NCBI RefSeq assembly: GCF_025822605.1
Contig: NZ_JACKTY010000051.1
Location: 1 to 64,000, forward strand
Source: Mycolicibacterium komossense
GTDB lineage: Bacteria; Actinomycetota; Actinomycetes; Mycobacteriales; Mycobacteriaceae
Direction of reading: 5' to 3'
DNA: 64,000 bases
Shown: piece after piece, positions 15,763 to 24,791 of the stretch
Position numbering within the stretch: position 1 is the first letter of the stretch
Layout of the letters: every line of letters starts with the position of its first letter
The notes under the pieces: generated by a model
Seen by the model: only the letters and a program-made list of their open reading frames with translations
What the model was told of the DNA's origin: nothing
The model's database searches: none
Made by a program: the position numbers and the translations under genes

Positions 15763-16497
15763 TCACTCGTCGTGGTCGCCGAGCCGCTGCGACGGAACCG
15801 TCCGGGTGAGAGGGCGCCGCACGGTCCGGCGCGGTAACGGAATGCGGTCGGCGATATTGCTCAGCGGGTTGACCACCTGGCTCAGGGTGGTCACGGCGTC
15901 GCGCAGCAGGTCGATCGTCGGGGCCAGCGCCTCCAGCCCTGGCGCCAACCGATTCAACGTGTCAGCCACATCGGCGAGCTGCTCCAGCGGGCCGTTGCGG
16001 GCCGTCAACTTCTCGACCAGGCCGCCCTCGGCCAGCAGCCGGTCAGCCAATCCGTCTTCGGCGAGTAGACGTTCGACCAGGCCGTCCTCGTCGAGCAGCT
16101 GATCGACGAGGCCGCCGGGGGCCAGGGCGCGCTCCAGACCGCCGCCCTCGGCGGTCAACCGGTCCAGCACACCCCCGGGTGCAGTGGCGCGGTCGATCAG
16201 GCCACCGGGCCGCATCAGCCGGTCGATCGGACCGTCGGGAGCCAGCGCCTTGCCCAGTGGGGCGTCGTCGTCGATGAGGCGGGCAATCCGATTGGCCCGC
16301 GCCACCGTGTCGTTGATGCCGAACATCTGCGACATGTGGCTCATCGGGTTGGTCGCCGCCGACGAACCGTCATCGCCAAGAGACCGCTTGACCAGGTCCA
16401 ACGCCCCCTCGGCGACGTCGAGTCCGGCTTCGGTGGCAGCGAGCCCGATCCGAACCGGCGCAGTTGCCAGGCCGACGAGGCTTTTGCCGAGGTTCAT
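15763..16497 (-). CDS. Rv0756c-like protein with ~11-residue leucine/glycine repeats
   Basis: A 244-residue product. The N-terminus (MNLGKSLVGLATAPVRIGLAA) is amphipathic. Residues about 85-175 hold eight to nine tandem units of the form G-G-L-x-x-R-L-x-x-E/P (GGLIDRATAP, GGVLDRLTAE, GGLVDQLLDE, DGLVERLLAE, GGLVEKLTAR), predicting a regular helical stack. There is no enzyme motif. The place next to phoP, divergent from it, matches Rv0756c in M. tuberculosis. Function unknown; a PhoP-linked envelope or scaffold role is only inferred. Confidence 0.8.
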   Translation of the reverse strand: MNLGKSLVGLATAPVRIGLAATEAGLDVAEGALDLVKRSLGDDGSSAATNPMSHMSQMFGINDTVARANRIARLIDDDAPLGKALAPDGPIDRLMRPGGLIDRATAPGGVLDRLTAEGGGLERALAPGGLVDQLLDEDGLVERLLAEDGLADRLLAEGGLVEKLTARNGPLEQLADVADTLNRLAPGLEALAPTIDLLRDAVTTLSQVVNPLSNIADRIPLPRRTVRRPLTRTVPSQRLGDHDE

Positions 16498-16671
16498 CCC
16501 GACGAGTCTAGGTGGACGAATTTGCCGGGATCGCCGGTATCAGCCGGGGCTCTGGCGAACCCTGCGCGGAAGTCACCGGGAGAACCTGGGAAGTCACTGA
16601 AACCAATTCACAGGAAGTGCACAGCTACCACTCAGCGCTATGGCAAGCAATTCGGAGGATATTCACTAGCT

Positions 16672-17391
16672 ATGGCAGCCCCAGTTACCAGCGAGACCAA
16701 GCCGGAAGCTCGCGTGCTTGTCGTAGACGACGAGACGAACATCGTCGAACTACTGTCCGTGAGCCTCAAGTTCCAGGGCTTCGAGGTACACACCGCCGCA
16801 AACGGCCCGGCCGCGCTGGACCGGGCCCGCGAGATCAAACCCGACGCCGTCATCCTCGACGTGATGATGCCCGGGATGGACGGATTCGGGGTGCTGCGCA
16901 GGCTTCGCGCCGACGGAATCGACGCCCCGGCGCTGTTCCTGACCGCCCGCGACACCCTGCAGGACAAGATCGCCGGCCTCACACTCGGGGGCGACGACTA
17001 TGTCACCAAGCCGTTCAGCCTCGAAGAGGTCGTGGCTCGCCTTCGGGTGATCCTGCGGCGCACCGGCCGGGGTGTCGAGGAGCCGCGCACCGCGCGTCTG
17101 ACCTTCGCCGACATCGAACTCGACGAAGACACCCACGAGGTCTGGAAGGCCGGCGAGCCGGTATCGCTGTCGCCGACCGAGTTCACGCTGCTGCGGTACT
17201 TCGTGATCAACGCGGGCACCGTGCTGAGCAAGCCGAAGATCCTCGACCACGTCTGGCGCTACGACTTCGGCGGAGACGTCAACGTCGTCGAGTCGTACGT
17301 CTCCTATCTGCGGCGCAAGATCGACACCGGCGACAAGCGGTTACTGCACACCCTGCGCGGTGTGGGTTATGTACTCCGCGAACCGCGCTGA
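16672..17391 (+). CDS. phoP: Response regulator PhoP
   Basis: A 239-residue OmpR-type regulator. The receiver domain has VVDDETNIVELL (acid pocket Asp19-Asp20), the phosphorylation site VILDVMMPG (Asp63 here), Thr91 and Lys113 (YVTKPFS). The winged-helix output domain spans about 145-235, with SLSPTEFTLLRYFVINAG and VESYVSYLRRKIDTG. It is nearly identical to M. tuberculosis PhoP outside the first residues. ATG 16672 is preferred, with CGGAGG about 12 bp upstream; the open frame extends further but has no family match. PhoP controls lipid synthesis, pH response and ESX-1 related genes. Confidence 0.95.
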   Translation: MAAPVTSETKPEARVLVVDDETNIVELLSVSLKFQGFEVHTAANGPAALDRAREIKPDAVILDVMMPGMDGFGVLRRLRADGIDAPALFLTARDTLQDKIAGLTLGGDDYVTKPFSLEEVVARLRVILRRTGRGVEEPRTARLTFADIELDEDTHEVWKAGEPVSLSPTEFTLLRYFVINAGTVLSKPKILDHVWRYDFGGDVNVVESYVSYLRRKIDTGDKRLLHTLRGVGYVLREPR

Positions 17392-17422
17392 CGGCCTCTG
17401 CGAACCGCGCTGACGGCCTTCA
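17379..17422. repeat. 22 bp tandem duplication across the phoP stop codon
   Basis: cgaaccgcgctgacggcct occurs at 17379 and again at 17401, a 22 bp period. The first copy contains the last codons and the TGA stop of phoP, the second lies in the phoP-phoR spacer. The reading frame of phoP is not changed. Confidence 0.85.
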
Positions 17423-17472
17423 CGAACCTCGTTAACAGCCCAACCGACCACCGACTGGCGGACAATAAGAGC

Positions 17473-18945
17473 ATGCCCGACCATCGGCGACGAGGTGTCC
17501 CTCTACGGGTCGGCCTCGTCGCGGCCACCCTCGTGCTCGTCGCCTTCGGCTTGCTGGCGTCGGGTATTGCCGTCACCACGATCCTCGACCACAGCCTGGT
17601 CGGCCGTGTGGACCAGACCCTGATCGACGCGTCGCGGGGCTGGGCTCAGGCGCCGCGCCGCATGCCGCCGCCGCCGAACGAAGGTCCCAACCCCGGTCGG
17701 CCGCCGTCGAACTTCTATGTTCGCGGCGTCGGTGACGACGGTCGGGTTTGGATGGCGGTCAACGACCGCGACGCCGACCCGCAACTGCCCGACGACAACG
17801 ACGTCGGGCCGGTGCCCACCACCGTCGGCTCGATCGACGGCTCGCACGTCGAATGGCGTGCGGTTTCGGTACGCGGGCCCCACGGCGAACTGACGACCGT
17901 CGCGATCGACCTGTCCGACGTGCAGTCCACGGTCCGCTCGCTGATCTACGCGCAGGTCGGGATTGGCGTCGCGGTGCTGCTGGTGCTCGGCGTCGCCGGT
18001 TACGCGGTGGTCCACCGCAGCCTGCGACCACTGGCCGAAGTGGAACAGACTGCCGCCGCGATCGCCGCCGGAGAGCTCGATAGCCGTGTGCCGCAACGTG
18101 ATCCGCGCACCGAAGTGGGTCGGCTGTCGCTGGCACTGAATGGCATGCTCGCGCAGATTCAGCGGGCGATGGCGTCCTCGGAATCCTCGGCCGAGAAGGC
18201 CCGTACTTCGGAGGAGAGGATGCGTCGCTTCATCACCGACGCGAGCCACGAACTGCGTACTCCGCTGACCACCATCCGCGGATTCGCCGAGCTGTACCGC
18301 CAGGGCGCCGCCCGCGATGTCGAGATGCTGATGTCGCGGATCGAGAGCGAGTCCCGCCGGATGGGGCTGCTCGTCGAGGACTTGCTGCTGCTGGCCCGGC
18401 TCGATGCGCAGCGTCCGCTCGAACAACGTCGAGTGGACCTGCTGACGCTGGCCACCGACGCGGTGCACGATGCCCAGTCGATCGCGCCGGCCCGCGTCAT
18501 CGCGATGGACGTCTTCGACGGCCCCGGCACCCCCGAGGTGATCGGAGACGAGGCCCGGTTGCGACAGGTGCTGGGCAACCTCGTCGCCAACGCGCTGCAG
18601 CACACGCCCGAAACCGCGGGGATCACCGTACGCATCGGCACTCGCGGTGACTGCGCGATCCTCGAGGTCGCCGACGAAGGCCCCGGGATGACCCAGGACG
18701 ACGCGCACCGGGTGTTCGAGCGCTTTTTCCGGACTGACTCGTCGCGGGCACGCTCCAGCGGCGGCACCGGCCTCGGACTGTCGATCGTGGATTCGCTGGT
18801 GTTTGCCCACGGCGGCACGGTGACGGTGACGACGGCACCGGGGCGCGGCTGCTGCTTCCGCGTCAGCCTGCCGCGCTACGCCGAGGTGCCCGCGCAGCCG
18901 GCTGAGTTCGACCGCGAGGCTAGGGCCCGCTCAGCGCGGCTTTGA
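17473..18945 (+). CDS. phoR: Sensor histidine kinase PhoR
   Basis: A 490-residue membrane kinase: helix 1 at about 14-38, a Pro-rich extracytoplasmic sensor domain to about 158, helix 2 at 159-181, HAMP at about 182-235 (HRSLRPLAEVEQTAAAIAAG), the DHp box FITDASHELRTPLTT with His259, then the N box (NLVANALQHTPE), DEGPGMT, FERFFR and GGTGLGLSIV. It is 81 bp downstream of phoP and is its cognate kinase. Its last 26 bp overlap the convergent HIT gene. Confidence 0.95.
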   Translation: MPDHRRRGVPLRVGLVAATLVLVAFGLLASGIAVTTILDHSLVGRVDQTLIDASRGWAQAPRRMPPPPNEGPNPGRPPSNFYVRGVGDDGRVWMAVNDRDADPQLPDDNDVGPVPTTVGSIDGSHVEWRAVSVRGPHGELTTVAIDLSDVQSTVRSLIYAQVGIGVAVLLVLGVAGYAVVHRSLRPLAEVEQTAAAIAAGELDSRVPQRDPRTEVGRLSLALNGMLAQIQRAMASSESSAEKARTSEERMRRFITDASHELRTPLTTIRGFAELYRQGAARDVEMLMSRIESESRRMGLLVEDLLLLARLDAQRPLEQRRVDLLTLATDAVHDAQSIAPARVIAMDVFDGPGTPEVIGDEARLRQVLGNLVANALQHTPETAGITVRIGTRGDCAILEVADEGPGMTQDDAHRVFERFFRTDSSRARSSGGTGLGLSIVDSLVFAHGGTVTVTTAPGRGCCFRVSLPRYAEVPAQPAEFDREARARSARL

Positions 18946-19321
18946 TCTTCGCCTGAGCCTCGTCGAGGGACTCCGGCGATGGGTTCGGGTCGGCGCCGCT
19001 GATATCGAAATCACCCAGCGTGTACGCGGGAAAAACATGCACGTGTAGGTGCGGAACTTCCAGCCCGGCGATCAGCAGACCGGCGCGGTCAGCGTTGAAG
19101 GCAGTGGTCACAGCGCCGCCGATGCGTTGCGCCAGTGCCATGATCCGGCCGAATACCCCCGGGTCGACGTCCTGCCACTGATCGATTTCGGCGCGGGGGA
19201 CCACCAGCGTGTGGCCTTGTGTGACGGGTGCGATCGTCAGGAACGCGACGAACTCGTCGTCCTCGTAGACGAAACGTCCCGGTATCTCCCGGTTGATGAT
19301 TTTCGTGAAGAGGGTGGCCAT
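18920..19321 (-). CDS. HIT-family nucleotide hydrolase/transferase (Rv0759c type)
   Basis: A 133-residue product from ATG 19321 (MATLFTKIINREIPG); an upstream in-frame start at 19330 is less likely. The histidine triad is HLHVHVF near residue 96, and FLTIAPVTQGHTLVVPR is the usual preceding block. HIT proteins hydrolyse purine nucleoside phosphoramidates or dinucleotides in the cytoplasm. Placement convergent with phoR, with a 26 bp tail overlap, matches Rv0759c. Confidence 0.9.
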   Translation of the reverse strand: MATLFTKIINREIPGRFVYEDDEFVAFLTIAPVTQGHTLVVPRAEIDQWQDVDPGVFGRIMALAQRIGGAVTTAFNADRAGLLIAGLEVPHLHVHVFPAYTLGDFDISGADPNPSPESLDEAQAKIKAALSGP

Positions 19322-19429
19322 GACGACCAAGCATATGGGGGGCCGCCGGTGGACCTTCTCGGCCCTCTTTCAGCAACCTCCCAGGCTCGACGCAGTGCCG
19401 TGGCAGCTTGCCACGGGACCGTAATGGGC

Positions 19430-20674
19430 ATGACCGAACTGGCGTTGCCATCGTCCGGCACCGAATCCAGCTCGGAATCCGTCGCCCAGATCGACACCAG
19501 GGATTACGTTCTGGACATCGTCATCCCGGTCTACAACGAGGAAGCAGACCTACCCGGCGCCGTTCGCCGGCTGCACCGCTTCCTGTTCGACGAGGTTCCC
19601 TACCGGTCGCGGATCACCGTCGCGGACAACGCCAGTACCGACACCACGCTCGAGGTGGCCCGGCAGCTGGCTCGCGAACTGCCCGATGTCGACGTCATGC
19701 ACCTCGATGCCAAGGGGCGCGGCGGTGCCCTGATGGCGGCGTGGCTGAGCTCACCTGCGGACGTCGTGGCCTACATGGACGTCGACCTGTCCACTGATCT
19801 GGCGGCGTTGATGCCCCTGGTCGCCCCGTTGGTATCCGGGCACTCCGACATCGCCATCGGTTCCCGACTGGTGCCGTCGTCGCGGGTGGTGCGCGGTCCG
19901 AAACGCGAATTCGTCTCCCGCAGCTACAACCTGATCCTCCGCGGGGCGCTCGGTGCCCGATTCTCCGACGCGCAGTGCGGTTTCAAGGCGCTGCGCGCCG
20001 ACGTGGCGCGTGAGCTCCTGCCGCTGGTCGCAGACACCGGATGGTTCTTCGACACCGAGCTCCTGGTGATCGCCGAACGTGCCGGCTTGCGTATCCACGA
20101 GGTCCCCGTCGACTGGATCGACGACCCCGAATCGCATGTCGACATCGTCGCGACCGCCGTCGAAGACCTCCGTGGGTGCTGGCGGATCGGTCGGGCTCTG
20201 GCTACCGGAGCGCTGCCAGTGCGAGAACTGCAGGCCAGCCTCGGCCGGGAACCGCTCGTTCCGGGTGTGCCGCGCGGAATGGTCGGCCAGCTGGTGCGCT
20301 TCGGCCTGATCGGCATCGCCAGCACGCTCGCCTACGCGCTGCTGTACCTCGTGCTGCACCCCGCGGTCGGCGCACAGGCCGCCAACCTGACCGCACTGTT
20401 GCTGACTGCGATCGGCAACACTGCGGCCAACCGCGCCTTCACGTTCGGGATTCGCGGTCGGGCCGACGCTGCGCGTCATCACATGCACGGTCTGTTGGTC
20501 TTCGCGTTCGGGCTCGCGGTCACCAGTGGATCGCTATTCGTCCTACACCGCTTCGATCCGACCGTCGGCAAGGTCGCCGAGCTGTCTGTCCTCGTCGTGG
20601 CCAACCTGGTGGCCACACTCGCGCGGTTCGTCGCGCTGCGCCGGGTCTTCGGCGCCCACGCCCGACTGACCTGA
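19430..20674 (+). CDS. Bifunctional GT2 glycosyltransferase/GtrA membrane protein
   Basis: A 414-residue product. Residues about 25-260 form a GT-A domain: DIVIPVYNEEADLPGAVRRL, ADNASTDTT, YMDVDLSTD (DxD metal site), SDAQCGFKALR and VPVDWIDDPESHVD. Residues about 285-410 are a GtrA domain with four helices. Such proteins transfer a sugar to polyprenyl phosphate and help flip it. ATG 19424 or 19430 start the family homology; the longer open frame upstream is antisense to the HIT gene. It overlaps the next gene by TGATG, so the two act as a unit. Confidence 0.87.
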   Translation: MTELALPSSGTESSSESVAQIDTRDYVLDIVIPVYNEEADLPGAVRRLHRFLFDEVPYRSRITVADNASTDTTLEVARQLARELPDVDVMHLDAKGRGGALMAAWLSSPADVVAYMDVDLSTDLAALMPLVAPLVSGHSDIAIGSRLVPSSRVVRGPKREFVSRSYNLILRGALGARFSDAQCGFKALRADVARELLPLVADTGWFFDTELLVIAERAGLRIHEVPVDWIDDPESHVDIVATAVEDLRGCWRIGRALATGALPVRELQASLGREPLVPGVPRGMVGQLVRFGLIGIASTLAYALLYLVLHPAVGAQAANLTALLLTAIGNTAANRAFTFGIRGRADAARHHMHGLLVFAFGLAVTSGSLFVLHRFDPTVGKVAELSVLVVANLVATLARFVALRRVFGAHARLT

Positions 20675-22677
20675 TGTCCACCGCCATGAGCTCGTCGGCG
20701 GTGGACGCTGCGCCTGAAGTCGTTGCGCCGCAGATCAAAGGGCGGCTCACTCACCCGTGGGCGCTGGCGGGCCTGCTCGTCGGGACCGCTCTGCTCTACC
20801 TGTGGGACCTGTCGGTATCGGGCTGGGCGAACGCCTTCTATTCGGCTGCGGCGCAAGCGGGTGCGCAGTCCTGGAAAGCCTTCCTGTTCGGTTCCTCGGA
20901 TGCCGCGAACTCGATCACCGTCGACAAGCCGCCGCTGTCGTTGTGGCCGATGGCTCTGTCGGCCCGGGTGTTCGGTGTGAACTCCTGGAGCATCCTCGTG
21001 CCGCAGGCGGTCATCGGGGTGGGCGCGGTGGCCCTGCTGTGGGATACCGTCCGGCGATCGTTCACTGAAATCGCCGCACTGGCAGCTGGTTTGGTCTTCG
21101 CGCTGACTCCGATCGCGGTGGCGATCTTCCGGTACAACAACCCCGACGCCCTGTTGGTGCTGCTGATGATCGCCGCGGTATGGGCGATGCTGCGCGCTGT
21201 GGACGACGGCCGAACCCGCTGGCTGTTGCTCGCCGGGCTCTGCGTCGGGTTGGGCTATCTGACCAAGCAGCTGCAGGTCACGCTCATCCTGCCGGCACTA
21301 GGTGTGACCTATCTGATTGCGGGCCCCCGCGGGCTGTGGACCCGGCTGTGGCAGGCGGCGGTGAGCCTGGGTGCGGCCGTGGCCGGCGCCGGCTGGTGGG
21401 TACTGCTGGTGCAACTGTGGCCCGCCAAAGACCGACCCTGGATCGGCGGCACCACGCACAACTCGATCGTGGAGCTGACACTCGGTTACAACGGGCTGGG
21501 GCGGCTCTCCGGTGACGAACCCGGCAGCACAGCGGGTTTGGCGCTGGGCCCGGCCAACGGCCCCAATCAGACCGCCGCGTCGCTACACCTGTGGGGGGTG
21601 CCGGGTGCCGGTCGGCTCTTTCAGCTGGCCCAGGCCGGCCAGATCGCCTGGCTGCTACCGACCGCTCTGCTGTTCGGAGTGGTGTTGCTGGTGTGGCGTG
21701 GGCGAGCCGCCCGCACCGACGCGCGACGGGCCCAGCTACTGGTCTGGATGCTGTGGTTGATCTGTACCGCAACGGTGTTCAGCTATATGCAGGGCATCTT
21801 CCATCCCTATTACACCGTCGCGCTGGCACCGGCGATCGGCGCGCTGGTCGGGATCGGCGCCGTGGTGTGTTGGGAGCACCGGCACCAGGTCTGGGCGCGA
21901 AGCACCCTGGCAGTCGCCGTCGTCACCGTCGCGGCCACTGCCTACTTCGCACTGAACTACTATCCGCTCTACAGCCCGTGGCTCAAGTGGCTGGTGTTGG
22001 GGGCCGCGGCGGTGGCGCTGCTCGGTCTGGCGTTGACCAGGCTCACCTGCGCCGGCCGCGGCCCGCTGCGGACGGCCGTCGTCGTCGCGATGGTGATGAC
22101 GGCACTGCTTGCGCCAGTGGCATATTCGGTGACTACCGTCGTCCAGGGCAACTCCGGTGGGCTTCCCTCGGCCGGCCCATCGCTGCGCTCGCGCATCCGG
22201 GTGAACTCGAGCTCCAACCAGCCCGGCGTCGTGACCGCCCAGATCACCGAGGCCTCCGGGCCGGGGTTCCTGCGGCCGATCGGCGCTCCGGGCCGGCCTT
22301 CGCACGTCCCCGGCTGCAGCCTGCTCGAGGCGGGTACTCCGGCAGCCGATGTCATCGCGAAGCTGACCGAGAATGCCGACCGCTATCGGTGGGTCGCGGC
22401 GACCGTCGGCTCCATGTGCGCCGCCGGATATCAGCTCGCCAGCGGCTATCCCGTGATGCCGGTCGGCGGGTACAACACCACCGACCCCGCGCCCAGGCCG
22501 GATCAATTCCTGCGGCTGGCGCTGGGCAAGCACATCCACTACTTCATCATCACCAATCCGATCCAGCAGGATAAATGGGGTCACCTCAACGACGCCGCCC
22601 TGATCCAGCAGTGGGTGCAGCGCAACTTCACCCCGATCAGGGTTGATCGCGTACTGATGTACGACCTGTCGCAGTAG
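20674..22677 (+). CDS. GT39/ArnT-like polyprenyl-phosphate-sugar glycosyltransferase
   Basis: A 667-residue integral membrane protein with about 11-12 helices. The first periplasmic loop has the acidic TVDKPPLSLWPMAL block typical of GT39/ArnT-like enzymes, followed by AIFRYNNPDALLVLLMIAA and GLGYLTKQLQ. The last ~150 residues form a soluble extracytoplasmic domain with two Cys. It uses lipid-linked sugars as donors at the outer face. It is coupled by a 1 bp overlap to the GT2/GtrA gene, which may supply its donor; the acceptor is unknown. Confidence 0.85.
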   Translation: MSTAMSSSAVDAAPEVVAPQIKGRLTHPWALAGLLVGTALLYLWDLSVSGWANAFYSAAAQAGAQSWKAFLFGSSDAANSITVDKPPLSLWPMALSARVFGVNSWSILVPQAVIGVGAVALLWDTVRRSFTEIAALAAGLVFALTPIAVAIFRYNNPDALLVLLMIAAVWAMLRAVDDGRTRWLLLAGLCVGLGYLTKQLQVTLILPALGVTYLIAGPRGLWTRLWQAAVSLGAAVAGAGWWVLLVQLWPAKDRPWIGGTTHNSIVELTLGYNGLGRLSGDEPGSTAGLALGPANGPNQTAASLHLWGVPGAGRLFQLAQAGQIAWLLPTALLFGVVLLVWRGRAARTDARRAQLLVWMLWLICTATVFSYMQGIFHPYYTVALAPAIGALVGIGAVVCWEHRHQVWARSTLAVAVVTVAATAYFALNYYPLYSPWLKWLVLGAAAVALLGLALTRLTCAGRGPLRTAVVVAMVMTALLAPVAYSVTTVVQGNSGGLPSAGPSLRSRIRVNSSSNQPGVVTAQITEASGPGFLRPIGAPGRPSHVPGCSLLEAGTPAADVIAKLTENADRYRWVAATVGSMCAAGYQLASGYPVMPVGGYNTTDPAPRPDQFLRLALGKHIHYFIITNPIQQDKWGHLNDAALIQQWVQRNFTPIRVDRVLMYDLSQ

Positions 22678-22729
22678 CGCTCAGTCATGATCGGCGGGTG
22701 AAGGGTTGGCCGGCGTCGGCCAACAGAAA

Positions 22730-22762
22730 AACCCCGCAGGTGCGTGATGCTCCTGCGGGGTT
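22730..22762. terminator. Bidirectional rho-independent-like terminator
   Basis: AACCCCGCAGG (22730-22740) pairs perfectly with CCTGCGGGGTT (22752-22762) across an 11 nt loop. A-run on the left (cagaaaaacc) and T on the right make it usable from both convergent genes. Confidence 0.85.
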
Positions 22763-22777
22763 CGTCTGTCTGCGAAT

Positions 22778-23908
22778 TCAGCGGTCGGCGTCGGTGAACC
22801 GGATGACACCGCGAATGTTGCGGCCCTCCAGCATGTCCGTGTAGCCGTCGTTGATCTGTTCCAGCTTGTACTGGCGGGTGATCATGTCGTCGAGGTTGAG
22901 CTTGCCCGCCTTGTACATCGACAGCAGCTGCGGGATGTCGAAGTGCGGGTTGCCACCACCGAAGATGGTGCCCTGCAGGTTCTTCTGCATCAGCGTGAGC
23001 ATCGCCAGGTTCAGCGTGACGTTCTCGTCCAGCAGGCTGCCGATGGCGGTCAGCACGGTGGTACCACCCTTGGACGTCAGGTTCACGTAGGTGCCGACGT
23101 CCTTGCCTTCCAGCTCGCCGACGGTGACGATGACCTGCTTGGCCATCAGGCCCCAGGTGACTTCGGCGATACCGCCGAACGCAGTCTCGATATCCGGATA
23201 GGCATGTGTGGCACCGAACTTCAGTGCGGCGTCCCGCTTCCAATCGACCGGCTCGATGACGAAGATGTTGCGTGCACCCGCGTTGGCGGCACCCTGCACC
23301 GCGGACATGCCCACGCCACCGACACCGATCACGGCGACGTCGTCACCGGGGCGGATATTTCCTGCGCGGACGGCAGAGCCGTAGCCGGTGGTGACACCGC
23401 AGCCGACCAGGCAGGCGACCTCGAACGGAATCGACTTGTCGATCTTCACCACGGAGCTCTTGTGTACCACCATGTAGGGGCTGAACGTGCCCAGCAGGGT
23501 CATCGGGTAGACAGCCTGACCGTTGGCGGCGTGGATACGGTTCGTGCCGTCGGAGACGGCGAGTCCGCCGAGCAGACCCGCACCCAGGTCGCAGAGGTTA
23601 CGCAGCCCGGCCTGACAGGACGGACATGCCCCGCACGACGGGATGAACGACAGGACGACGTGGTCGCCTGGCTCGAGATCCTCGACTCCTGGTCCGACCT
23701 CGGTCACGATGCCGGCGCCCTCGTGGCCACCCAGTACCGGGAACCCGGCCATCGGAATGCCACCTGTTACAAGATGGTGGTCGGAGTGGCACATGCCCGA
23801 CGCTTCCATCTGGATTTTGACCTCGTCTTTGACGGGATCGCCGATCTCGATCTCCTCGATCGACCACGGCTGGTTGAACTCCCAGATAAGAGCACCCTTT
23901 GTCTTCAT
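22778..23908 (-). CDS. adhB: NDMA-dependent (mycofactocin-linked) zinc alcohol dehydrogenase
   Basis: A 376-residue MDR enzyme. The catalytic zinc ligand Cys is in GMCHSDHH, with GGHEGAG next; the structural zinc lobe is CGACPSCQAGLRNLC; the nucleotide fold is GVGGVGMSAVQGAANAGA. It matches Rv0761c and the NDMA-dependent family, whose bound NADH is re-oxidised through mycofactocin. It is last in the tetR-cyp123-SDR-cyp51-fdx-Rv0762c row, 94 bp after the previous gene. TGGCTCTAG occurs twice in that spacer and could be a control site. Physiological alcohol unknown. Confidence 0.9.
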   Translation of the reverse strand: MKTKGALIWEFNQPWSIEEIEIGDPVKDEVKIQMEASGMCHSDHHLVTGGIPMAGFPVLGGHEGAGIVTEVGPGVEDLEPGDHVVLSFIPSCGACPSCQAGLRNLCDLGAGLLGGLAVSDGTNRIHAANGQAVYPMTLLGTFSPYMVVHKSSVVKIDKSIPFEVACLVGCGVTTGYGSAVRAGNIRPGDDVAVIGVGGVGMSAVQGAANAGARNIFVIEPVDWKRDAALKFGATHAYPDIETAFGGIAEVTWGLMAKQVIVTVGELEGKDVGTYVNLTSKGGTTVLTAIGSLLDENVTLNLAMLTLMQKNLQGTIFGGGNPHFDIPQLLSMYKAGKLNLDDMITRQYKLEQINDGYTDMLEGRNIRGVIRFTDADR

Positions 23909-24002
23909 ACCTACGTGCCTTCCGCTAGAGCCAGTGATTCCAGACTAGAGCCATTAGTTATCTCCGTCACAACCACCCCCAAGCAACTGCTCGGTGGGGA
24001 GC

Positions 24003-24563
24003 TCACCAGATCGGAACCGGACTCTCGCCGAGCGGGTAATAACCGGGGAGTTTCTCGCCGGCGACGCTGCGTTCGATGCGCTTCTGCATGGTCGGGGTGA
24101 GGTCGCCACTCTCGATGAGCTTGATGAACGCCTTCTGCACATGACCGAAGTCGAAGAAGTCGCGCTGCCACTCGATCTTCAGGGTCCCGTCTTCTTCGGT
24201 AAGACGGAACCAACTGCCGCCGATGCCGTAGATCTCGTCGCGGGTGCCGTCTTCCTTGTTGGCGACCTGTTTCCAGAAGCCGACGATCTCGTTCTGCTTC
24301 TCGTCGATGAGCACCTTCTGGTACTCGTAGTTCCAGTTCTCCAGGCCTTCCATCTCCAAGCCGAGGGCGACATCGCGGATCTCGTCCTTACCGATGCACA
24401 TCACGTCTTCTTTGGGGCCGATGTTCCACCCGTAGGTGGCGTCGTCGGTGTAGAAGTCCGCCAGCAGCTTCCAGTCGCCGGCCGCCTCGCCGTCCTTGTT
24501 GGCCTGGAGCCAACGATCGACCCAGTTTTCGAGCTCTGCGCGACTCGCCTTTGAATCCGTCAC
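24003..24563 (-). CDS. SnoaL/NTF2-like protein (Rv0762c type)
   Basis: A 186-residue product from GTG 24563 with AGAAGGA upstream; the longer frame starts inside the ferredoxin gene. The sequence LENWVDRWLQANKDGEAAGDW, then FYTDDATYGWNIGP and GSWFRLTEEDG suggests a cystatin-like (NTF2) fold. Stop and start of the ferredoxin gene lie 2 bp apart, so it is co-translated with it. Role unknown; such folds are isomerases, hydratases or ligand binders. The conserved place in the cyp51 operon suggests work on the same substrate. Confidence 0.75.
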   Translation of the reverse strand: MTDSKASRAELENWVDRWLQANKDGEAAGDWKLLADFYTDDATYGWNIGPKEDVMCIGKDEIRDVALGLEMEGLENWNYEYQKVLIDEKQNEIVGFWKQVANKEDGTRDEIYGIGGSWFRLTEEDGTLKIEWQRDFFDFGHVQKAFIKLIESGDLTPTMQKRIERSVAGEKLPGYYPLGESPVPIW

Positions 24564-24565
24564 AG

Positions 24566-24772
24566 TCAGTCCTTCTCTCTGAGTGAAATTGCTTGGGTGG
24601 GGCACATTTCGATCGCCCGCTCGACGTCCTGGCGGATGTCGTCGGGTGGTTCTGAATCGAGAATCTCGACGACGCCGCGCTTGGGCACCGAGAAGACATC
24701 GGGGGCCTCCAGTTCACACATGGCGTGGCCCTGGCACAGGTCCTCGTCGAGTTCCACGCGGTAGCAGCCCAT
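24566..24772 (-). CDS. fdx: [3Fe-4S] ferredoxin of the cyp51 operon
   Basis: A 68-residue ferredoxin with the three-cysteine pattern CQGHAMC...CPTQA (Cys13, Cys19, Cys57), the CxxHxxC form that binds a [3Fe-4S] cluster. It matches Rv0763c, the known electron donor to CYP51. ATG 24772 is placed 19 bp after the cyp51 stop; longer frames upstream overlap cyp51 and are not real. It acts in the cytoplasm as one-electron carrier from a reductase encoded elsewhere. Confidence 0.92.
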   Translation of the reverse strand: MGCYRVELDEDLCQGHAMCELEAPDVFSVPKRGVVEILDSEPPDDIRQDVERAIEMCPTQAISLREKD

Positions 24773-24791
24773 GGTTATTCCTCTTGTCGCT

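Noticed and set aside
22943..24100. 385-codon plus-strand frame over adhB and the SnoaL-like gene
   Set aside because: Shadow frame; the reverse strand encodes a complete zinc alcohol dehydrogenase.
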